This document shows, piece after piece, positions 60,192 through 64,000 of a stretch of 64,000 bases of DNA. The notes under the pieces were generated by a model. It ran no database searches. It was not told the origin of the DNA and saw only the letters and a program-made list of their open reading frames with translations. The translations under genes and the position numbers were made by a program. Every line of letters starts with the position of its first letter. Position 1 is the stretch's first letter. The stretch lies in contig NC_052676.1 in assembly GCF_016802725.1 (NCBI RefSeq), positions 9,704,436 through 9,768,435 of the forward strand. Direction: 5' to 3'. The stretch is from Solenopsis invicta. Its lineage: Eukaryota > Arthropoda > Insecta > Hymenoptera > Formicidae.

Positions 60192-60731
60192 TTATTTTCG
60201 TGAATAACAACTTTGAGGCCGCAGCGACCCGTACAAATTTGAAATACCGCCACTCGTAAATTGATTTTTTTTAGAAATGTAATGCTGATGACGTTTTACA
60301 TACGAATTATAATAATCGCGAACTATTTTATCATTTCGTGATAAATCGTTCGAAAAAATATCACGAAACTTATGCATGCCAAACCCAGTACACATAAGAT
60401 GCGCAAACATGACACAAAATTGTCCACATACGTCAGAAGTGTTGCTTTGAAATTGTTGAGGGTTGTAGAGTATGATTTTGCAGTTTCTTCTAAATCGTTT
60501 GAGATGTTGGGGGATGATGGGTGGCAACCCATAGCTGTCGAAATAGTGTCCGATACCGTCCCTTCCGACGTACATAGCGACCCAGTGTGTCCCGGGTTTT
60601 GTATGATCATCGGTATTAGCAATAATAGCCGCGGGTTTACTCCACACAGCTGGTATCTCGTCAGAGGCGTAAACGCCTATGGTATCGCACGGTATATTTT
60701 GTAGAGCTGCCCGTAATTGGTGGGTGTTCAT
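60192..60731 (-). CDS. adenain-type cysteine protease
   Basis: The 179-residue protease belongs to the adenovirus-protease-like family used by Polinton/Maverick and adintovirus elements to mature the virion proteins. The catalytic residues are visible in family order: His in GTHWVAMYV, the acidic residue in YFDSYG, Gln in NPQQFQS, and the nucleophile Cys in VCGQFC. The start is ATG at 60731; an earlier in-frame TTG at 60740 is not needed. It overlaps the preceding gene's stop by four bases (ATGA), which suggests the two are read from one transcript. No frameshift or stop was seen, so this is the best-preserved complete gene of the block. Its product would act in virion assembly. Confidence 0.9.
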   Translation of the reverse strand: MNTHQLRAALQNIPCDTIGVYASDEIPAVWSKPAAIIANTDDHTKPGTHWVAMYVGRDGIGHYFDSYGLPPIIPQHLKRFRRNCKIILYNPQQFQSNTSDVCGQFCVMFAHLMCTGFGMHKFRDIFSNDLSRNDKIVRDYYNSYVKRHQHYISKKNQFTSGGISNLYGSLRPQSCYSRK

Positions 60732-61358
60732 AACCACCAAGAATTGACTGGAGAGATATCATCTTCTTCTTTTTTGATATTATGATGATTATTACGATTA
60801 CACCAAGTCGTAGAAAACGATGGTGCGGGTGGTGATGACGGTGATGTCAATGATAATAATGATGTAGAATCCAAAAGACCGTATTCTTTAAGCCATTTTC
60901 CAAGGCGTAATGCGTTATTTAAAGCACATGTATATTCGCAATTGTTTGTCTTACTTTTTATGTTATAAATAAGGCATGTCTGTTCTAATCGCGGTAATTG
61001 ATGAAATGGCGGACATTCTTTCTCTTCTTCTAAATTTATAACGTTTCTACTGGTAATACGATGAAGAAATGTTGATTTATCAAACCCCCGAGTGAATATG
61101 CGGTTGGTAAACTGTGCAATCGTTCTCAAATGTCGTCGTAAGTTTTTATATGGTGTATTTCCTTCATACCACTCAATACCGTGGAAATTTTTACTAAGCC
61201 AATTATTTTGAGATTTTGAACGATCTGGTAGTTCAATAAAAGAACATGGTTGCGCGATGATCCAATGAGCACAGTAGGTTGTGTTTATAGAGACAATAGC
61301 AACTTCTTTTGGAAAGAAAGATTCTTCAGCGTTTTTGTATATCGACAACGATATCCAT
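60728..61358 (-). pseudogene. conserved Polinton-associated protein of unknown function, frameshifted near its start
   Basis: The frame open from 61348 to the stop at 60728 gives about 206 residues (FPKEVAIVSINTTYCAHWI, WLSKNFHGIEWYEGN, FTRGFDKSTFLH, CEYTCALNNALRLGKWL), then a Ser/Pro-rich tail. That frame has only a TTG to start from. In another frame an ATG at 61358 begins MDIVVDIQ and hits a TGA at 61326-61328. From memory, relatives in arthropod Mavericks begin with a similar VDIQGF..KELA segment, so a one-base loss between about 61329 and 61350 is likely. The pairing with a protease gene downstream is typical. A nuclease-like role has crossed my mind from the D-x-Q/E start, but I cannot support it. 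Confidence 0.7.
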
Positions 61359-61399
61359 ATTTGTAGGTGTGTTTGTTATCTTGAATATAAGCTGTAGTA

Positions 61400-61516
61400 C
61401 TATACACGATCAAAAACCGATACAGACTGTCGGGTAAATATATGCGTTCTTTGTTCGAGGCGTCGTTGTTCCAGTAGTACCCGTTTCCATAGTGCGTTTA
61501 TTTCAGCTCTCGGCAG
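61400..61516 (-). CDS. small coiled-coil ORF, start codon apparently lost
   Basis: About 39 codons from CTG at 61516 (or ACG at 61519) to TAG at 61400. The product LPRAEINALWKRVLLEQRRL continues with EQRTHIF and has regularly spaced hydrophobic and charged residues suggesting a short helix or coiled coil. It begins immediately after the capsid gene's TAA. The codon following the stop is ACG, one change from ATG, so a start codon may have been lost. Composition and position argue for a real small gene, but I do not recognise it. Confidence 0.4.
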   Translation of the reverse strand: MPRAEINALWKRVLLEQRRLEQRTHIFTRQSVSVFDRV

Positions 61517-61519
61517 CGT

Positions 61520-62858
61520 TTATCCCCCATAGTCTACAATTACCTGTCTAGAAGCATCGATTTCTAAAATATTATCATATTCGGCGTAAATGATACAATT
61601 TACCGTAGTTTTTAACGCTTCTTCAAAACGCACATCAATTCTAACGTTCCCGTGTTTCATTAAATTCCAGTGCGTATTGTTGTTTGCCGAAAGGTTCGGT
61701 GTGAGGTCAAATGCGAAAAGACAGTAGCCATTTGGATAATTTTCACGAGAAATAAAATTACCCTCGTTTAGAAAATGTATACCCGTTCCAGAAAAGAGTG
61801 TGTGATAGGCATCCATATACAGGCCTTCTTTTGTAAAATCTGGTTGTAGCGGTATTACTAGGTATTTGTGTGCCGTCAACGTATAAAGATAAATAATTAA
61901 TTTTGTAATGATGAAAATTAAAAAGATTAAGAGTGCGATTTCCGTTGAATGCTCTATTATCGACAAAACCGATTATTAAACGTTTTGGTATCTGACCAAG
62001 TATCACATTGTCGAGCGTTTCACCATATATACCGCTATGTATAGATATAGATTTTACTTCAACACGCGTAAGAGGATACTTTGCTGTAGTTTTTGAAAGA
62101 GCTTTAGCGTGGGCTAATAATATACCTGGTGAAATCTTTGAACGTCTGACAAGTAGCGTAGCATCGAGTATATGAACTTCGAAACCTCGTTCGGTTTGAT
62201 CCATAAGGCAGAAAGCGTCTCTTGATTGTACCATCCGCAAACGCATTTCTACGCCGTTTATCAGAAACCTTTCTTGATTGAAAACATCGCAATGTAAATA
62301 ACCCATAAGGTCAATTTCCTTAGCATTAGCTGTTAACGAACACCGTTTTAGAAAACCGGCGTTTAAGATGGATGGTTGCGCCATTTCACTACCCGTATCG
62401 CTATACCACAACACACTTGTTAAATGAGAGTTTTTTGCAGCAGGGCCATAATTAAGCAATGTTTCTATATAAGCTCTGTAAGCGTACGCATTATTTGGGG
62501 GTGTTACAAGTTTTTGATTGAAAAACACATCTACCTGATTGAATAACGAATGCATAAAATTATTGACGGGTCCTACTAGCTTATCAACAGCACCTGAAGT
62601 CTCTTCTTTTTTTGGAATTTCTTTGGAAACGGTCGGTCTTATTTGAACACTGATACATAACATGGTATGTGGTAAGTCGATGTATTCTTCTCCCTGGCCT
62701 GGTATAACAAATTCTATAGGTGAATCATCGGTTAACGACGATATTGGTTTGTAATGTAACCATTGCGAGTTTTCAATTGTTGCTTGCGTTGGTGGGACGG
62801 TGAATAATTCCAATTCTGATTTGAGACACTCGCACGAATGAGAGTGTAAAAAGGCCAT
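61520..62858 (-). pseudogene. major capsid protein, F54H12.2-like, frameshifted
   Basis: This is the major capsid protein of Polinton/Maverick elements, in a family often annotated as F54H12.2-like and predicted to fold as a double jelly-roll that builds hexon-like capsomers. The ATG at 62858 opens MAFLHSHSCECLKSELELF; conserved blocks include SQWLHYKPISSL, EFVIPGQGEEYIDL and VDVFFN. The frame agrees with the family to about 61860 (YVDGTQIPS). The remainder (LQPDFTKEGLYMDAYHTLF, then NGYCLFAFDLTPNL) lies in a second frame that ends at 61520. One small indel between about 61846 and 61862 therefore breaks the gene. Overall length, about 446 codons, is normal. The hydrophobic start of the second frame's ORF (61966) is out-of-frame read-through, not a membrane protein. 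Confidence 0.85.
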
Positions 62859-62885
62859 GGCGTCGTCTGCTTTACGTCAAATATG

Positions 62886-63393
62886 TTATTGAAAAATGTC
62901 AACTACAGTTCGTTTATCGCGAATAGAGCTCTTTTTCTTTTTTATCTTCTTCTTTAACGTGTTTGTCTTAGTTTTCGGTGTTTTGCTACTGTAAATCTTT
63001 TTCTTTTTCTTTTGACGCCTTACGATATGATCGTTGTCGCGAATGTTAATTAAATGCTGTATATTTGACTTTCTAGGCGTTTTATAGCCCGAACCCTCCA
63101 TGAGAATATCAATTTTTTCTTCGGCTTTCCGTTTTAGGCTCTCAGCTGAATCTTTCATACGGCTGTTAAAAGCTTCTTTAAACGGTATATCTCTTTGAAT
63201 TACATCGCGAGCTACATTCATACCAGAGCGAGCAACTTCTTTACCGATGGCTCTGGCTCCTTTTAATAAAAGGGTTAAAACACGTCGAAAGAGACCACCA
63301 AGAAAACTACCGACCGCGTTGATTTGGGGCGCCTACATAGACGCGTTCGATGCCACTTTGTCTACCGCTACCGTGTTGAATATCGAAACGCAT
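62886..63393 (-). pseudogene. small basic core-like protein, frameshifted
   Basis: From an ATG at 63393 the frame reads MRFDIQHGSGRQSG and runs into TAG at 63307-63309. The continuation (FLGGLFRRVLTLLLKGARAIGKE, then an open frame to 62886) is in the next frame, so there is an indel near 63309-63316. The central part is an amphipathic hydrophobic segment, and the C-terminal 50 residues are dominated by Lys (KKKKK, LKKKIKKKKSS). Position between the penton-like and capsid genes, plus this composition, fit the small DNA-binding or lytic minor virion proteins of adenovirus-like elements (compared with pX/pVI, inference). Confidence 0.65.
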
Positions 63394-63408
63394 CATAATA
63401 TGTCATTT

Positions 63409-64000
63409 TTAGTCTAATCTCTTAAAATGTAGTGTTACAGTCAATGTACCATATTCGAATGGTATAGGTTGTCCAAACTCATCTCTTATATCAATCTCGA
63501 TTGTTTGCAAAGCAGTGTGTATTAGCGGTATATATTTAGCTGTTGCAAAACTTTTATACTTAACCAAACCATAAACATACGATTCTATATCTAGAGGTAC
63601 TGTGTGAAGTAGAGGTGTTTGCATATCACCTGTAATGTACGATTCGCATATATCGGTATATACAAACAGCGTTGTAGGTAATGCTCTGATTAAACTAGCC
63701 GGTCTAGATGCCGGCCAAGACATTTCACCATCCAATATATGACATTGAGTTTCATAACCGAATATTTGAGCCAGAGATGGCGATAGGCGGAAACCATGTG
63801 TTATAGCCATACAATCTGTACATGAACGCTGTGCTGTGACATAACCAAACCTATTTAATGTAAAAATTAAATGTTTCTTCAGCGTTGTTTTGTTTACTGT
63901 TTCGATAAGATCGTCAATTGTCTGATACAGTCCTTGTGGTACTATATGATGTTCTAAACCCGTTTTTAACTCTTCTTCTTCAGGCGGTTCATTGATAAAA
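63409..64000 (-). CDS. penton-like minor capsid protein, C-terminal part
   Basis: The frame stays open to the window edge, so the N-terminus is missing; at least 196 residues are visible. Near the start is a PPEEEELKTGLEHH segment with GLYQTIDDLIETVN; later come VTAQRSCTDCMAITHGFRLS, TTLFVYTDICESYITGDMQT and a final EIDIRDEFGQPIPFEYGTL. These match what I remember of the vertex (penton-like) protein of Maverick/adintovirus elements, which precedes the capsid gene. It stops 15 bases before the ATG of the next gene. No break is seen in the visible part. Confidence 0.75.
   Translation of the reverse strand, partial: FINEPPEEEELKTGLEHHIVPQGLYQTIDDLIETVNKTTLKKHLIFTLNRFGYVTAQRSCTDCMAITHGFRLSPSLAQIFGYETQCHILDGEMSWPASRPASLIRALPTTLFVYTDICESYITGDMQTPLLHTVPLDIESYVYGLVKYKSFATAKYIPLIHTALQTIEIDIRDEFGQPIPFEYGTLTVTLHFKRLD

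Noticed and set aside
60372..60704. 110-codon plus-strand ORF and 99-codon minus-frame ORF over the protease
   Set aside because: Shadows of the protease gene, whose catalytic motifs are all in the 60192-60731 frame.
61520..61966. Separate 148-residue membrane protein overlapping the capsid gene
   Set aside because: The hydrophobic N-terminus is out-of-frame capsid sequence opening at a TTG; the rest is the capsid C-terminus after the frameshift.

Overview
This is an AT-rich eukaryotic window almost certainly from an insect. The mariner-type transposases, the Polinton/Maverick-like virus gene block and the introns all point that way, and the general look is that of a hymenopteran such as an ant (inference; no host housekeeping gene is present to settle it). 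Nearly the whole 64 kb is satellite DNA, transposable elements and their wreckage.

Layout. 1-1730: AT-rich flank with one Asp/Asn-rich ORF that resembles a multi-copy insect protein segment. 1731-27990: about 240 head-to-tail copies of a 109-bp satellite, sharp on the left and decaying on the right. 28-35.6 kb: repeat fragments, then a train of inverted-repeat elements separated by (TA)n tracts: a small foldback, a non-autonomous mariner derivative (29252-30018), a 2.66-kb mariner with a frameshifted DD41D transposase (30062-32720), a possible LTR-like block and a GC-rich island. 37339-39209: a 1.87-kb foldback element. 40.4-48.85 kb: a scrambled array of partial copies, on both strands, of one gene family. 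It has an Asn/Asp/Ser-rich N-terminus, a C2H2-like finger and a C-terminus with a tyrosine-recombinase-like pattern. A 1.7-kb element with GACGTC-rich ends interrupts it. 48.9-57.35 kb: a large imperfect inverted repeat whose centre holds a second mariner (50114-53009, transposase broken only by one in-frame TGA), several MITEs, a GC-rich island and a (GT)n tract. 57398-58976: the best-preserved member of the gene family, three exons with matching splice phases but missing its 3' exons. 59647-64000: the end of a Polinton/Maverick (adintovirus-like) element, all genes on the minus strand.

The virus-like block reads, from the window edge leftwards: a penton-like minor capsid protein (cut by the window), a small basic core-like protein, a major capsid protein of the F54H12.2-like type, a small coiled-coil ORF, an unassigned conserved protein, and an adenain-type cysteine protease. 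It forms a virion morphogenesis module. The three longest complete genes other than the protease each carry one apparent frameshift, so this copy looks inactive. Polymerase, integrase and packaging ATPase are not in view and would lie beyond 64 kb.

The observations most worth following are: the multi-copy finger/recombinase-like family and its three-exon member next to the Polinton end; its inverted 5' regions that carry long hairpins sharing one loop sequence; and mariners with different outer tips that share one inner terminal module containing a nuclear-receptor-like palindrome.
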